Below, in pieces: positions 27,382-36,176 of a stretch of 64,000 nt of DNA. The notes beneath the pieces are model-generated. The model did not search any database, was not told the DNA's origin, and saw only the letters and a program-made list of their open reading frames with translations. How positions within the stretch are numbered: position 1 is the stretch's first letter; every line of letters begins with the position of its first letter. The position numbers were made by a program, and so were the translations under genes. The stretch is from Ga0077555 sp050187415 (GTDB taxonomy: Bacteria > Pseudomonadota > Alphaproteobacteria > Rhizobiales > Hyphomicrobiaceae). Location: NCBI GenBank assembly GCA_050187415.1, contig JBFWXN010000011.1, positions 1 through 64,000 on the forward strand, read 5' to 3'.

Positions 27382-28188
27382 ATGTCCGAGACGTACGAGA
27401 TTCTTGCCCTCAAGTATGGCGAGAACACGCAGCGCAAAGCTGCCGAGAACTTCATGAACCCAGTGCCCGACGACCACGCCTCGTCGATGCCCATCGATTA
27501 TTTCGTGTTCCTGATCCGCAATGCCAATCGCACAATTCTGGTCGACACCGGCTTCGACCACAAGGAGGCGACCGCCCGCGGCCGCAAGATCACCGTCGAA
27601 CCGATCGAAGTGTTGAAGCGCATTGGCGTCGAGCCCGATTCGATCAAGGAGACCATCATCACGCATCTCCACTTCGATCACGCCGGAACGATGGATCAGT
27701 TCAACGCGACGAAGTTCCATCTCCAGGCCGCCGAGATGGCCTACGCGACCGGACCCTGCATGTGCGAGAACGCCATGCGCATGCCGTTCACGGCAGACCA
27801 CGTCTGCCAGATGGTGCGCCACGTCTATTCGGGCCGCGTCCAGTTCCACGACGGTGAAGGCCACATCGCGCCCGGACTCTCGGTGCATCACTGCCCGGGA
27901 CATTCGAAAGGCATCCAGGCGATCCGGGTGAACACCGCGCATGGCCCTGTGGTGCTGGCCTCCGACGTCGTCCACTTCTATGCGAATATCGAGCAGCGCC
28001 GCCCGTTCTTCATCACCATCGACCAGGAGGCGACACTGAAATCCTACGACCAGCTCGCTTCCCTCGCAGGCGGCGGCATCAAGAACGTCATCCCCGGGCA
28101 CGATCCGCTGATCCTGAAGCGCTATCCAGCCTGGAAGCCCGAGACGGAGGGCTTGGTGCATAAGCTCGACGCACCGCGCATTGGTTAA
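27382..28188 (+). CDS. Metallo-beta-lactamase-fold hydrolase, N-acyl homoserine lactonase family
   Basis: Metal hydrolase of 268 residues with the dinuclear zinc motif THLHFDHAG at about residues 93-101 and later ligands in HHCPGHSKG, LASDVVH and IPGHDP. It is close to the AHL-lactonase/AttM group that opens lactone rings. The ATG at 27382 is preferred because of AGGAGG just upstream; the frame begins at 27307. It borders the catabolic cluster that follows, so the substrate may be a pathway lactone instead of a quorum signal. That is inference; no luxR/luxI gene is in the window. Confidence 0.85.
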   Translation: MSETYEILALKYGENTQRKAAENFMNPVPDDHASSMPIDYFVFLIRNANRTILVDTGFDHKEATARGRKITVEPIEVLKRIGVEPDSIKETIITHLHFDHAGTMDQFNATKFHLQAAEMAYATGPCMCENAMRMPFTADHVCQMVRHVYSGRVQFHDGEGHIAPGLSVHHCPGHSKGIQAIRVNTAHGPVVLASDVVHFYANIEQRRPFFITIDQEATLKSYDQLASLAGGGIKNVIPGHDPLILKRYPAWKPETEGLVHKLDAPRIG

Positions 28189-28193
28189 GCCTC

Positions 28194-28225
28194 GATAGGG
28201 CGGGGGGCATTCGCCCCGCCCTATC
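28194..28225. terminator. Strong hairpin between convergent genes (12-bp perfect stem)
   Basis: GATAGGGCGGGG / CCCCGCCCTATC with an 8-base loop, five bases after the lactonase-family gene and 13 bases before the end of the convergent dehydrogenase. It probably works as a two-way terminator. Confidence 0.75.
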
Positions 28226-28238
28226 AATTCCAATATCG

Positions 28239-29123
28239 TCAGTTGGCGATTTTGACGCCCGCCTGACGCTCCATCAGCCGAATGAGCAGGTTGACGTCCT
28301 CGCTGGCACCCTGATCGGCGATCGCCATCTGAAACACCTCGCGGACGAGGTTGCAGATCGGCATGGGCGTGCCAGACGTGATGCCGAGTTCGGTCGCGAG
28401 CCTCACGTCCTTGTGCATCAGCCCGAGCGTGAAATTGGTCCTGATATCGCCTCCTTTGGCGAGCTTGGGAAGCGTGATCTCCGTGCTGTAGGAACGCGCC
28501 GAGCCCTTGTGCAGCACTTCAGCGATCTTCTCTATCGAGAGGCCGTTCTTCACGCCCATGGCGATGGCCTCGAACGTGGCGGCACGCACGCTGGCGGCCG
28601 TGACGTTGTTGACCAGCTTCATGACGTGACCGGCTCCGATATCGCCGCAATGAAACACATTCGGACTGATCACCTCGAAAACCGTCTTTACCTTGGCGAA
28701 CAAAGCGTCGGGCGCACCGACCATAATGGCGATCGTACCCGCCTCCGCGCCGTGGGGGCCGCCAGAGACCGGCGCATCGATGAGCGTGATGCCCCGCGCC
28801 GCGAGCTCCGCCGCCATGGCCCGGGTCGCATTCGGGTCCCCGGTGGTCATGTCGGCGATCACGCCGCCCGGCTTCATGCCTTCGGCAATCCCGTTCATGC
28901 CGAAAATGGCGCTGTGCACCTCCTTCGACGTCGGCAGACACGTCATGACGAGATCGCACTCGGCAGCGAGCGCCGAACCGGACTGCGCCGCCGTCCCACC
29001 CCTTTCGACATGCGCCGAAACACGCTCCGGCATCAAATCGAAGACCCGCACTTTCCTCTCGCGAAGCAGCCGGCGCGCCAGCGCACCACCCATCGCTCCG
29101 AGACCCACGTACCCAAGTTCCAT
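28239..29123 (-). CDS. NAD(P)-dependent beta-hydroxyacid dehydrogenase (HIBADH family)
   Basis: Second family member, 294 residues. It has the cofactor motif GYVGLGAMGGALARRL, the substrate signature DAPVSGGPHGAEAGTIAIMV and the catalytic-Lys helix HVMKLVNNVTAAS. The ATG at 29123 is preceded by AGGAGG at ideal spacing. It lies on the minus strand beside the PNPOx-like gene, opposite the main catabolic operon. It probably reduces or oxidises a short hydroxy/semialdehyde acid of that pathway. Confidence 0.9.
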   Translation of the reverse strand: MELGYVGLGAMGGALARRLLRERKVRVFDLMPERVSAHVERGGTAAQSGSALAAECDLVMTCLPTSKEVHSAIFGMNGIAEGMKPGGVIADMTTGDPNATRAMAAELAARGITLIDAPVSGGPHGAEAGTIAIMVGAPDALFAKVKTVFEVISPNVFHCGDIGAGHVMKLVNNVTAASVRAATFEAIAMGVKNGLSIEKIAEVLHKGSARSYSTEITLPKLAKGGDIRTNFTLGLMHKDVRLATELGITSGTPMPICNLVREVFQMAIADQGASEDVNLLIRLMERQAGVKIAN

Positions 29124-29247
29124 TGTTTCCTCCTGCGCACATTTCAGGCGCACCGACGCCAAAGCAGCCGGCTCGCGCGCGGAACCGCTCTCATCGAAGC
29201 GCGACCTACGCGAGAAGCGATGCCCTACCGAACCGGCTCCCGTACGG

Positions 29248-29859
29248 TCAGTAAAGCGTCTCAGCCTGCCGCTTCGGATAGTTCGCGTCGTAGGTCTGGC
29301 CGTCGAACTTGCCGTTGGTCAGTGCCTCGAGTATTTCGCCGGACGACGGCAACGCCGACCGTGCGAGCCGTGTATCGGGGTCCCACAGACGCGAGCGAAC
29401 GAGCGCCTTGGGGCACTGAAAGTAGACATTCTCCGCCGTCACTTTCAAAACGGTTTGCGGTCGCTTGCCGTTGAAGGAGAAACTCTCGTTGAGCTCGGCG
29501 TCGTGCAGAATCTCGGCTCGTCCGTTGATGCGCAGCGTATTGCCGATCCCCGGAATCAGGAACAGCAGTGAACACCGCGGATCGCGAACGATGTTGCGCA
29601 ACGCATCGACCCGGTTGTTGCCGCGGCGATCGGGGATCATCACCGTCTTCTTGTCGATCACGCGCACGAACCCGGCGGGATCGCCGCGTGGCGAGCAGTC
29701 GAGACCTTCCGGTCCGACCGTAGCAATCACCACGAACGGCGCCTTGTCGATGAAGGCGCGATAGTGATCGGAGATGTAGTCGATCTCCTTGAGGATCGCC
29801 GCCTCGGCTGGGGCTCCGTACAGCGCATCCAGTTCCTCGATCGTGGTTATCTTGGGCAT
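29248..29859 (-). CDS. Pyridoxamine 5'-phosphate oxidase-like FMN protein (MSMEG_1061-type)
   Basis: Split-barrel flavin-binding protein of 203 residues. Typical segments are KAPFVVIATVGPEGLDCSPRGDPAGFV, IPDRRGNNRVDALRNIVRDPRCSLLFLIPG and the conserved EILHDAEL...ENVYFQCPKALVRSRLW. This subgroup is not the PdxH enzyme; members bind FMN (or F420 in actinobacteria) and several reduce or sense redox compounds. It is divergent from the luciferase-like monooxygenase gene across 155 bases, which suggests joint control and perhaps flavin handling for it. Confidence 0.85.
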   Translation of the reverse strand: MPKITTIEELDALYGAPAEAAILKEIDYISDHYRAFIDKAPFVVIATVGPEGLDCSPRGDPAGFVRVIDKKTVMIPDRRGNNRVDALRNIVRDPRCSLLFLIPGIGNTLRINGRAEILHDAELNESFSFNGKRPQTVLKVTAENVYFQCPKALVRSRLWDPDTRLARSALPSSGEILEALTNGKFDGQTYDANYPKRQAETLY

Positions 29860-30014
29860 TTGGCCTCCGTGGTGAGGAAGGGAGCCGGCATTGCCGCCGG
29901 CCGCAATCCTATCCGCGTGACAGGTCTTGCGCGGCTAGGCTAGCATTTGTCCAGACATAAGTCGGGCCGCAATGCAGCAGCCGGAACGACACCAATCTTG
30001 AGGGAGAACGAGCC

Positions 30015-31136
30015 ATGGGCCAAGCCCCCCGATTCGCCGTGCAGATCGGCGCTGTCGACAAACTGGGTGCCAGCGACGCGGACATGTACCGCGAGGCGAT
30101 CATCGACGCCCAGCACGCCCAACAGCTCGGTTACGATGCGGTGTGGCTGGTCGAGCACCATTTCTCTGACTACTACCCTACCCCCAATCCGCTGATGTTC
30201 CTTTCTCACCTGGCTGCGGCCGTGCCCGGAATGGGTCTCGGCACCGCGGTCATGGTGTTGCCCTGGTACGATCCGATCCGGTTTGCAGAGGATCTGGCGA
30301 TGGTCGCGACCCTCACCACTGGGCCGCTGCACATCGGCATGGGACGCGGCACGGCGAAGCTCGAATACGACGCCCTGCGCATCGACATGAACGAGGCGCG
30401 CGACCGTTTCCAGGAGTGCTGGGAGATCACCCAGCTCGCGCTCAAGGGCGAGCCCTTCACCTATGACGGCCGCTTCGTGAAGCTGGAGCGGCCGATCACC
30501 ATCCGCCCGCGGCTCGATCCCTCCCGCAAGATCAACTTCTACGGCGCGATCGGATCGCCCGGCTCCGCCGAGATCATCGCCGATTATAATCTCGCGCCCC
30601 TCTCGCTGTCGCAGTTCCCCGACTACATGCTGGTGAAGATCCTCGAGCGATGGCGGCGGCGCATGGCGGACAGAGGCCAGGCCGTGCCCGCCGACGTGAC
30701 GCTTCCGGTCTCGACAAAATGCTTCATCGGCGACACCGACGAGGCAGCACGTGAGGAAGCCCGCGGGCACATGGCCCGTTTCTACAAGCTTCAGGCCGAG
30801 CACTACACCACCGACACCACCCCCTGGGGCGACATCAAGGGCTACGAGCAATTCGCCAAGATCTTCGCCAACATGAAGCTGATGGGCGACCCGAAGCAGA
30901 ACGACCCGATCCTCGAGCGCAATCTGATCGGCAGCGCAGAGACCGTGGCCCGGCGCATCAACGAGCTGCGCGCCATCGGTTTCAATTACGTGCTCATTTC
31001 GAATGCCATGCACGGTGTCGAGCGCGAGGTGCGCCAACGCATGATGCGCCGGTTCGCCGAAGAAGTGATCCCGCTGGTCAACAGTCTGCCCGTTCCGGAC
31101 GCACCGGTGTTCGAGAGGCCGCGCGCGGCCGAGTAG
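30015..31136 (+). CDS. LLM class flavin-dependent oxidoreductase
   Basis: Luciferase-like TIM-barrel protein of 373 residues. It has the early segment YDAVWLVEHHFSDYYPTPNPL with the conserved His pair, LGTAVMVLPWYDPIRFAEDLAM, and HIGMGRGTAKLEYDALRIDMNEARDRF. Family members use reduced FMN and O2 to hydroxylate or cleave substrates. No dedicated flavin reductase gene is recognised nearby apart from the divergent PNPOx-like protein. First gene of a five-gene run on the plus strand (gaps of 46, 38, 51 and 22 bases), read as one catabolic operon. Confidence 0.9.
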   Translation: MGQAPRFAVQIGAVDKLGASDADMYREAIIDAQHAQQLGYDAVWLVEHHFSDYYPTPNPLMFLSHLAAAVPGMGLGTAVMVLPWYDPIRFAEDLAMVATLTTGPLHIGMGRGTAKLEYDALRIDMNEARDRFQECWEITQLALKGEPFTYDGRFVKLERPITIRPRLDPSRKINFYGAIGSPGSAEIIADYNLAPLSLSQFPDYMLVKILERWRRRMADRGQAVPADVTLPVSTKCFIGDTDEAAREEARGHMARFYKLQAEHYTTDTTPWGDIKGYEQFAKIFANMKLMGDPKQNDPILERNLIGSAETVARRINELRAIGFNYVLISNAMHGVEREVRQRMMRRFAEEVIPLVNSLPVPDAPVFERPRAAE

Positions 31137-31182
31137 ACTGTCGGCGCCCGCCGCTTGCGCATATCGAGTGGGAAAGTCAACC

Positions 31183-32094
31183 ATGTCAGAAACAATAGGC
31201 TTCATCGGGCTCGGCGCCATGGGTGGCGGCATGGCGGCAAACCTGGTCAAGGCCGGGTTCACGGTGGTCGGCATGGATGTCAATCCGGCGCGGGCCGAAG
31301 CCCTCGCGGCCCGAGGTGGCAACATCGTGAAGACACCTGCCGATGTCGCCCGATCGGCAAAGCGCGTCATCACCATGGTCGAGACCACCGCCCAAACCGA
31401 AATGGTGATCGCCGGCGTGGACGGCGTCATCGCGGGGGCAGCGGCGGGCCATTCTATCGCGATGATGTCGACCATCGACCCGATCGCGGCGAAGCAGATC
31501 CACGACAATTTGAATGCCAAGGGCATCGCCATGGTCGACGCGCCGGTTTCCGGCGGTGCGGCGCGCGCGAGCGACGGCTCTCTGGCCATCATCTGCGGCG
31601 GCGAGAAATCCCACTACGATGACTGGCTGCCGGCGTTCGAGGCCATGTCGGCCAACCAGTTCCACGTCGGTGGCATCGGCCAGGGACTTGCGCTGAAACT
31701 CGTCAACAACATGCTGATCCAGACGTCGACCGTGGCCATCGCCGAGGCATTCGTGATGGGCGCCAAGGCCGGGCTCGATCCGCGCGTCATGTATGACGTC
31801 ATCAAAGTGTCGACGGGCGCGAGTTTTGCCCTCGATTTCCGGGTGCCACGATTTCTTTCGGGCGATTTCACGCCCGGCGGCACTGTCGACATCTCGTACA
31901 AGGACCAGGAGCTCGAGACCGCGTTCGGCAAGGCCCTCGGGGTACCGCTCTTCATGGCCAACATCTCGCAACAGATCTACCAGATGGCTCGCGCCCGCGG
32001 TCTCAACAAGGAAGACGGCGCCTCGGTCGTGAAGCTCTACGAAGAGATGGCCGGCGTGAAACTCGGACCCAGATCCACCAAGCGCCCGGGCTAG
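31183..32094 (+). CDS. NAD(P)-dependent beta-hydroxyacid dehydrogenase (HIBADH family)
   Basis: Third family member, 303 residues: GFIGLGAMGGGMAANLVKAGF cofactor motif (GLGAMG core), DAPVSGGAARASDGSLAIICGG substrate signature and ALKLVNNMLIQTS with the catalytic Lys. The ATG at 31183 is chosen; a GTG at 31168 is in frame. It is the second gene of the luciferase-like operon. Having two divergent family members within three kilobases points to successive or stereospecific steps in one pathway. Confidence 0.9.
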   Translation: MSETIGFIGLGAMGGGMAANLVKAGFTVVGMDVNPARAEALAARGGNIVKTPADVARSAKRVITMVETTAQTEMVIAGVDGVIAGAAAGHSIAMMSTIDPIAAKQIHDNLNAKGIAMVDAPVSGGAARASDGSLAIICGGEKSHYDDWLPAFEAMSANQFHVGGIGQGLALKLVNNMLIQTSTVAIAEAFVMGAKAGLDPRVMYDVIKVSTGASFALDFRVPRFLSGDFTPGGTVDISYKDQELETAFGKALGVPLFMANISQQIYQMARARGLNKEDGASVVKLYEEMAGVKLGPRSTKRPG

Positions 32095-32132
32095 GCCGGG
32101 GCGATCGAAACCAAACTCAGAAGGAAGATGTC

Positions 32133-32540
32133 ATGACCGAGAGAAGCGACCTCTACAAGAAAGGCGAAGCGGTTCGCCGGGCGTTGCGCGGAGACGCCTC
32201 GTACGAGCAGAACATGAAGGAGTATGCGGCCGACCCGCACACTCAGACGTTCATCGACTTGGCGACCGAGACGGTGTTTGGCGCGCTATGGGCGCGGCCG
32301 ACGCTCGACTACAAGCTGCGCTCACTGATCTGCGTCATCACCGATGCCACGATGGGACGCCATGACGAGCTCGATATCCACCTGCGCTTTGCCTTGAAGC
32401 AGGGCTGGACAGAGGAGGAGCTGATCGAGGTGCTCCTGCATATGTCCGGCTACGTCGGCGTGCCGCTGATCCGCGAGGCGGTCTATTGCGCCAAGGACGT
32501 GTTCGCCGATGAGCGCGCCAAGGCTGCGGCGAAGACGTAA
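32133..32540 (+). CDS. Carboxymuconolactone decarboxylase family protein
   Basis: Small helical protein of 135 residues, the length of PcaC. It has RPTLDYKLRSLICVITDATMGRHDELDIHLRFALKQGWTEEELIEVLLHMSGYVGVP as the conserved core (several short motifs over residues ~55-110). It lacks the CxxC pair of the AhpD-type peroxidase branch, so it belongs to the decarboxylase-like branch, which acts on gamma-carboxymuconolactone-type compounds. It is the third gene of the operon, but no pcaB/pcaD partners are present, so the classic protocatechuate route is not supported. Confidence 0.88.
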   Translation: MTERSDLYKKGEAVRRALRGDASYEQNMKEYAADPHTQTFIDLATETVFGALWARPTLDYKLRSLICVITDATMGRHDELDIHLRFALKQGWTEEELIEVLLHMSGYVGVPLIREAVYCAKDVFADERAKAAAKT

Positions 32541-32591
32541 GCCGCCGGAAAACAGACCGAACACCAAGACGAGGCGAGGAGCGCGACGCCC

Positions 32592-33629
32592 ATGGCCCAA
32601 GCAAACGTCCATTACATAGCAAACCGCGCGGATTGGCTGGCTCGCGTCACGGAGACGCCGCTCGAACCCGAGCTGCCGATCGTCGATCCGCATCATCACC
32701 TCTGGGACCGTCCGGGTTGGCCCTACATGATGCCGGACCTTCTCGCCGACACGGCGACCGGCCACAACGTCGTCGCGACGGTGTTCGTGCAGTGCCGTGC
32801 ATTCCATAAAGCAACCGGCCCCGAGGCGATGAGGCCGGTCGGCGAAACGCAATTCGTGGCCGGTGTCGCGGCCATGAGTGAGAGCGGCCAATACGGAAAA
32901 ACGCGCATCTGCGAGGGCATCGTCGGCCACGCCGACATGCTGCTCGGTGCCCGCGTCGAGCCGGTGCTTGAAGCGCACATCGCGGCGGGCAACGGACGCT
33001 TTCGCGGCATCCGCCACATCACGGCGTGGGACCCGAACCCGGTCATCATGAACCCCGCCTACACGCCGCCCCGGCATGCGCTTCAGGACGCGTCCTTTCA
33101 GGAGGGCCTGCGTACGCTCGGCCGCATGGGCCTCACGTTCGATGCCTGGCTCTATCACCCGCAGATCCCGGATGTGACGGCCGCCGCCCGCGCCGTGCCC
33201 GAGACCAGGATCGTGCTCGATCATGTCGGAGGGCCCCTCGCCATCGAAGGCTATGCGGGAAGACGTGACGAAGTCTTCAAGGACTGGTCGGCGTCCATAA
33301 AGGAACTGGCGACCTGCCAGAATGCTTACGTGAAGCTCGGTGGCCTCGGCATGCGCATCAACGGATTTCGCTTCGAGGACGCCGAAAATCCGCCGACCTC
33401 CGAAGCCTTGGCGGCCGCCTGGAAACCCTACATCGAGACGTGCATCGAGGCGTTCGGCGCGAACCGATGCATGTTTGAATCGAACTTCCCCGTCGACAAG
33501 GGCTCCTATAGCTACGGCGTCTTCTGGAATGCCTGCAAGCTGCTGGCGAAGGGCGCCTCGGCGAACGAGAAAGCGGATCTCTTTGCAGGTACGGCACAGC
33601 GGTTCTATCGGCTGTCGAAAACGGCCTGA
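32592..33629 (+). CDS. Amidohydrolase family protein (LigI/sulfomuconolactone hydrolase-like)
   Basis: TIM-barrel metal hydrolase of 345 residues. It has the N-terminal metal motif IVDPHHHLWD, a FRGIRHI strand, RIVLDHVGGP in the middle with a metal-binding His, and MFESNFPVDKG with the catalytic Asp near the C-terminus. These fit the amidohydrolase_2 group containing pyrone-dicarboxylate lactonase and muconolactone hydrolases. Fourth gene of the operon; next to a CMD-family gene this suggests lactone or ring-cleavage chemistry. Confidence 0.88.
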   Translation: MAQANVHYIANRADWLARVTETPLEPELPIVDPHHHLWDRPGWPYMMPDLLADTATGHNVVATVFVQCRAFHKATGPEAMRPVGETQFVAGVAAMSESGQYGKTRICEGIVGHADMLLGARVEPVLEAHIAAGNGRFRGIRHITAWDPNPVIMNPAYTPPRHALQDASFQEGLRTLGRMGLTFDAWLYHPQIPDVTAAARAVPETRIVLDHVGGPLAIEGYAGRRDEVFKDWSASIKELATCQNAYVKLGGLGMRINGFRFEDAENPPTSEALAAAWKPYIETCIEAFGANRCMFESNFPVDKGSYSYGVFWNACKLLAKGASANEKADLFAGTAQRFYRLSKTA

Positions 33630-33651
33630 CCACAACGAAAGCGAGTCCATC

Positions 33652-34446
33652 ATGAGCGCCGCGCAGACACCGACCTCGACCACGCCCATCCTGACCGTCG
33701 CCGAGGGCAAGGCCACCATTCGCCTGAACCGACCCGCCGAGCACAACCGGCTCGAGCCGGCGGACCTCGAAGCGCTGATCGAGATCTATGACCGGATCGG
33801 TAGCGACGTCTCGATCCGGGTGCTCGTCATCACCGGCACGGGCAAGAGCTTCTCGTCGGGCTTCCATATCGGCGCCCTCAAGGACCGAAAGGAAGGCAGG
33901 CAGAAGGAGTACGACCCGAATGCCTTCGAGAAGATGGTGGACAAGCTTGAAGAGCTGCGCGTACCGACAATCGCCGCGTTGAACGGCGGCGTCTACGGCG
34001 GCGCGACGGATCTCGCGCTCGCCTGCGACTTTCGCATTGGTGTCGAGGCAACGCGCATGTTCATGCCCGCGGCGCGACTTGGCATCGTCTACTATCAAAG
34101 CGGGCTTCGCCGCTACGTGTCACGCATCGGCCTCGACAATGCGAAGCGACTGTTCCTGACGGCCGAGCCGGTCGAGGCGAGTGACCTTCTCGCCATGGGA
34201 TACCTGGGCGAGATCGTGCCGGCGGATCAGCTCATGACGCGGGTCGATGCGCTCGCGTCGCAGATCGCGGCCAACGCACCGCTGGCGCTCGCCGCGACGA
34301 AGAAGGCACTCAACGACGTCGCCGCCGGACGCCTCGATCCGGAGTGGCATGACGAGGCGCGCAAGGCCTGTGCCAAGTCCGCTGACCATCAGGAGGGATT
34401 AAAGGCGTGGGCGGAGAAGAGGAAGCCTGCGTTCACCGGTCGGTAG
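33652..34446 (+). CDS. Enoyl-CoA hydratase/isomerase family protein (crotonase)
   Basis: Crotonase-fold protein of 264 residues starting at the ATG at 33652. The oxyanion-hole segments are GKSFSSGFHIGAL and LNGGVYGGATDLALACDFRIG. One active-site acid position is occupied (AARLGIVYYQSGL region) by a non-glutamate, so hydratase activity is doubtful and an isomerase, hydrolase or decarboxylase role is possible. Last gene of the operon; a hairpin follows it. Confidence 0.88.
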   Translation: MSAAQTPTSTTPILTVAEGKATIRLNRPAEHNRLEPADLEALIEIYDRIGSDVSIRVLVITGTGKSFSSGFHIGALKDRKEGRQKEYDPNAFEKMVDKLEELRVPTIAALNGGVYGGATDLALACDFRIGVEATRMFMPAARLGIVYYQSGLRRYVSRIGLDNAKRLFLTAEPVEASDLLAMGYLGEIVPADQLMTRVDALASQIAANAPLALAATKKALNDVAAGRLDPEWHDEARKACAKSADHQEGLKAWAEKRKPAFTGR

Positions 34447-34473
34447 TATGTTCGATGGATGATCGAGGTATGC

Positions 34474-34499
34474 AGCCGGCACCCTTACGGGAGCCGGCT
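34474..34499. terminator. Hairpin between the crotonase gene and aroG
   Basis: AGCCGGC / GCCGGCT arms with an inner CCC...GGG pairing, lying between two convergent genes. A likely two-way terminator ending the catabolic operon and aroG. Confidence 0.6.
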
Positions 34500-34531
34500 T
34501 CAGTCGTTCGTGCCCGGCCTTGGCAAGGCTG

Positions 34532-35953
34532 CTATTCGGCGGCCGCCGTCGCCAGTGGGCTTACCGTCTGGCCGCGGCTCTTGCGAACCTGGCTCAATTG
34601 ATCGGCCACCAGGAAAGCAATCTCGAGTGACTGCTCGGCGTTGAGACGCGGGTCGCACAGCGTCTCGTAGCTTCGCGACAGATCCTCGTCGACGATCTGC
34701 ATGGCACCGCCCGTGCACTCGGTCACATTCTGGCCGGTCATTTCGACGTGCACGCCGCCCGCGTACGTTCCAAGCGCACGATGCACGGCGAAGAAGCGCT
34801 CCACCTCATCTCTGACGCGCTGGAATGGCCGCGTCTTATGGCCGGTCGATGCGGTGATCGTATTGCCATGCATCGGGTCGCACGACCAAATGACCTTGCG
34901 GCCCTCCTTCTCCACGGCACGAATGAGCGGCGGCAGGTGCTTCTCGATCTTGTCCGAACCGAACCGGCAGATCAGCGTCAACCGTCCCGCTTCGTTGTCG
35001 GGGCTCAGGATATCGATCAGGCGGACCAACTCGTCGGGATCGAGCGTCGGTCCGCACTTCAATCCGATCGGGTTCGCGACGCCTCGGCAGAACTCGATAT
35101 GCGCGTGATCGGGCTGGCGCGTGCGGTCGCCGATCCAGATCATATGCGCGGACGTGTCGAAGTAGCGGCCCGTACCCAACACCTCATCGCGACGCGTCAT
35201 GGCCTGCTCGTATCCGAGCAACAGGGCTTCGTGGCTGGTGTAGAAGTCCGTGCTGACCAGCTCGCGCGTGTTCGTCTCGTCGATGCCGAGCACCTTCATG
35301 ATCGCGAGCGTGCGCCCGATCTCGTCAGCCAGCGTCTCGTATTGGTTCTCGATGGGCTTGCCCTTCATGAAATCGAGCGCCCAACGGTTGATGTTCTCCA
35401 AGCTGGCAAAGCCGCCCTGAAGGAACGCGCGCAGGAAGTTCAGCGTGGCCGCCGACTGCCGATAGGCCTGCAACTGGCGTTGCGGATCGGGAACCCGCTC
35501 CTCGGGCGTGAAGTCGAATCCGTTGATGATATCGCCGCGATAGCTCGGCAGCTCGACTCCGTCCCGCTTCTCGACGTTGGAGGAGCGCGGCTTCGCGAAT
35601 TGCCCGGCGATGCGACCCACCTTCACCACCGGCATTCCGCCCTGGAAGGTCATCACCAGCGCCGATTGCAGGAAGATGCGGAAGTAATCGCGGATATTGT
35701 TGGCCGAGTGCTCCTTGAAGCTTTCCGCGCAATCGCCGCCCTGGAACAGGAAGCTATGACCCTCAGCTACCCGCGCCAGCTTCGTGCGCAGCGCCAGCAC
35801 TTCGTTGGCAAACACGAGGGGAGGAAACTTCGCCAGGCGCGCCTCGACATCCGCCAGAGCAGCCGACGGCGTCGCATAGAGTTGGCCATCGTACTCAGGG
35901 ACTTGAACGATCGGCTTCGATCTCCAGCTCGCGGGGGACCAGGTTGCCGGCAT
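34532..35953 (-). CDS. aroG: 3-deoxy-7-phosphoheptulonate synthase, class II
   Basis: Class II (plant-like) DAHP synthase of 473 residues. It condenses phosphoenolpyruvate with erythrose-4-phosphate to start the shikimate pathway. Landmarks are FLFQGGDCAESF with a metal-binding Cys, GRIAGQFAKPRS, SYRGDIINGFDF, the WIGDRTRQPDHAH segment, and CDPMHGNT with a metal-binding His. The enzyme is allosteric in many bacteria, but inhibitor sites cannot be judged here. An imperfect inverted repeat sits about 80 bases upstream of the start. Confidence 0.95.
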   Translation of the reverse strand: MPATWSPASWRSKPIVQVPEYDGQLYATPSAALADVEARLAKFPPLVFANEVLALRTKLARVAEGHSFLFQGGDCAESFKEHSANNIRDYFRIFLQSALVMTFQGGMPVVKVGRIAGQFAKPRSSNVEKRDGVELPSYRGDIINGFDFTPEERVPDPQRQLQAYRQSAATLNFLRAFLQGGFASLENINRWALDFMKGKPIENQYETLADEIGRTLAIMKVLGIDETNTRELVSTDFYTSHEALLLGYEQAMTRRDEVLGTGRYFDTSAHMIWIGDRTRQPDHAHIEFCRGVANPIGLKCGPTLDPDELVRLIDILSPDNEAGRLTLICRFGSDKIEKHLPPLIRAVEKEGRKVIWSCDPMHGNTITASTGHKTRPFQRVRDEVERFFAVHRALGTYAGGVHVEMTGQNVTECTGGAMQIVDEDLSRSYETLCDPRLNAEQSLEIAFLVADQLSQVRKSRGQTVSPLATAAAE

Positions 35954-36031
35954 GGCACTCTCCTAAACGAGATGCAGAAAAAGGCCGGTCCCGCACTCCC
36001 TGCAGGCCGGCACCGCTCCGCATCATGGCAT

Positions 36032-36055
36032 AAGCTGGCTTCTATAAGCCAACTT
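36032..36055 (-). promoter_or_regulatory. Imperfect inverted repeat upstream of aroG
   Basis: AAGCTGGCTT and AAGCCAACTT around CTAT form 10-bp arms with one mismatch, in the leader/promoter region of aroG. It could be an operator or a small mRNA hairpin. No regulator is identified. Confidence 0.35.
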
Positions 36056-36176
36056 CGTTCGCGCTGCCAGTCGGTCTGGTGCGATTGGGAGCCAAAAAGG
36101 GAGCACCGGACGAGGCGAGCGGCGGCCGGTGCCCTATGGGCCTCGCCGCCAATCCCGACCCGCCCGCGCCGGGCCT

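Noticed and set aside
27382..28188. Quorum quenching role for the lactonase-family protein
   Set aside because: No luxI/luxR neighbours; the catabolic context makes a pathway lactone or ester more likely.
29940..31592. A 550-residue minus-strand frame
   Set aside because: Antisense of the luciferase-like gene and the following dehydrogenase, both clearly real.
32322..33746. A 474-residue minus-strand frame
   Set aside because: Antisense of the amidohydrolase and CMD genes; composition typical of a shadow frame.
27382..34446. Protocatechuate (pca) pathway
   Set aside because: Only a CMD-like gene is present; there is no dioxygenase, cycloisomerase or enol-lactonase of the pca set.
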